NCBI RefSeq assembly: GCF_900115555.1
Contig: NZ_FOWX01000012.1
Location: 1 to 64,000, forward strand
DNA: 64,000 nucleotides
Direction: 5' to 3'
Source: Pseudomonas borbori
Lineage (GTDB): Bacteria; Pseudomonadota; Gammaproteobacteria; Pseudomonadales; Pseudomonadaceae
The stretch's first letter is position 1. Every line of letters starts with the position of its first letter. The translations under genes and the position numbers were made by a program. This document shows, one piece after another, positions 63,860-64,000 of the stretch. The notes under the pieces were generated by a model. The model was not told where the DNA came from and searched no databases. It was given only the letters and a program-made list of their open reading frames with translations.

Positions 63860-64000
63860 ATGCTCAAGGTCGCAATCGTCCTCTTGCTGTTGGCCACCGT
63901 GGTCAGTCTGTTCAGCGGCCTGTTCTTTCTGGTCAAGGACGAGGGCCGCTCCTCCCGCGTGGTCAACTCCCTGACCGTTCGGGTCACGCTCACCGCCCTG
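63860..64000 (+). CDS. DUF2909 (twin transmembrane) protein, 5' part
   Basis: 47 codons visible (MLKVAIVLLLLATVVSLFSG, LFFLVKDEGRSSRVVN, SLTVRVTLTAL), cut by the window end. It matches the small two-helix DUF2909 protein that lies beside SURF1 in Pseudomonas cytochrome oxidase clusters. CCGGAG precedes the ATG. Divergent from SURF1. Probably involved in oxidase assembly; the function is unknown. Confidence 0.85.
   Translation, partial: MLKVAIVLLLLATVVSLFSGLFFLVKDEGRSSRVVNSLTVRVTLTAL

Overview
The window is a high-GC chromosomal segment of a Pseudomonas (sensu lato, gamma-proteobacterium). Protein families, codon bias and several gene neighbourhoods match ones I remember from P. aeruginosa: sdaB-cbcXWV, betIBA, norR(fhpR)/hmp(fhp), the glutarate genes gcdH/CoA-transferase/gcdR, pntAA-AB-B, recC-recB-recD, metNIQ, and SURF1-ctaA-cyoE-senC. 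The species cannot be fixed from sequence alone. Abundant dispersed palindromes (a GTGCGC/GGGTGCGC family, a TAGGAGCGGGCCATG family, a GCCCGGATG family, a TGTGGGAGGGG family) are typical of environmental Pseudomonas chromosomes. I saw no prophage, insertion sequence, CRISPR array, rRNA or tRNA.

Layout. 0-14.3 kb: quaternary-amine metabolism. An L-serine dehydratase (partial) diverges from a ChoX-type binding protein. Then come cbcV-cbcW-cbcX and a BetX-like binding protein, so three binding proteins surround one ABC core. An alpha/beta hydrolase, a SulP transporter and two small proteins separate this from betI-betB-betA, which has a near-identical BetI palindrome before betI and before betB. 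14.3-18.4 kb: an RpoS-like second sigma factor, then norR diverging from the flavohaemoglobin gene, with three NorR sites and a sigma-54-like element between them. 18.4-22.1 kb: glutarate/lysine catabolism. 22.6-25.6 kb: the split transhydrogenase pntAA-pntAB-pntB. 26-33 kb: a poorly characterised envelope region with two DUF1127 miniproteins, two DUF2388 proteins, a DUF4105 protein carrying a zincin motif, and a convergent operon CHASE2 / small periplasmic protein / M48 TPR lipoprotein. 33-37.4 kb: a GFA protein, an AEC carrier, a deleted citrate-transporter pseudogene, TerC and a gamma-glutamyl-GABA hydrolase.

37.4-42.6 kb is the most interesting part. It is a minus-strand cluster of a PspA/IM30 protein, an AAA ATPase with a degenerate N-terminal half, a membrane-anchored coiled-coil protein and an inner-membrane-anchored NMT1-type ligand-binding domain fused to an OmpA peptidoglycan-binding domain. 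PspA is an ESCRT-III homologue and the ATPase belongs to the classical AAA group like Vps4, so I infer an envelope-maintenance or membrane-remodelling system. 42.7-51.5 kb: recC-recB-recD (RecBCD). 51.6-55.6 kb: a PilU-like ATPase, a Na/Pi cotransporter-PhoU fusion and a TPR lipoprotein. 55.7-58.3 kb: metNIQ. 58.4-64 kb: a LysR regulator, a VOC protein and the haem A / cytochrome oxidase assembly genes SURF1, a Sco-like protein, ctaA, cyoE and senC, with a DUF2909 gene cut by the window end.

Several genes are shaped by the dispersed repeats. One repeat lies in frame inside recC, and repeats supply the stop codon of the CoA transferase and the C-terminal tail of the LysR regulator.
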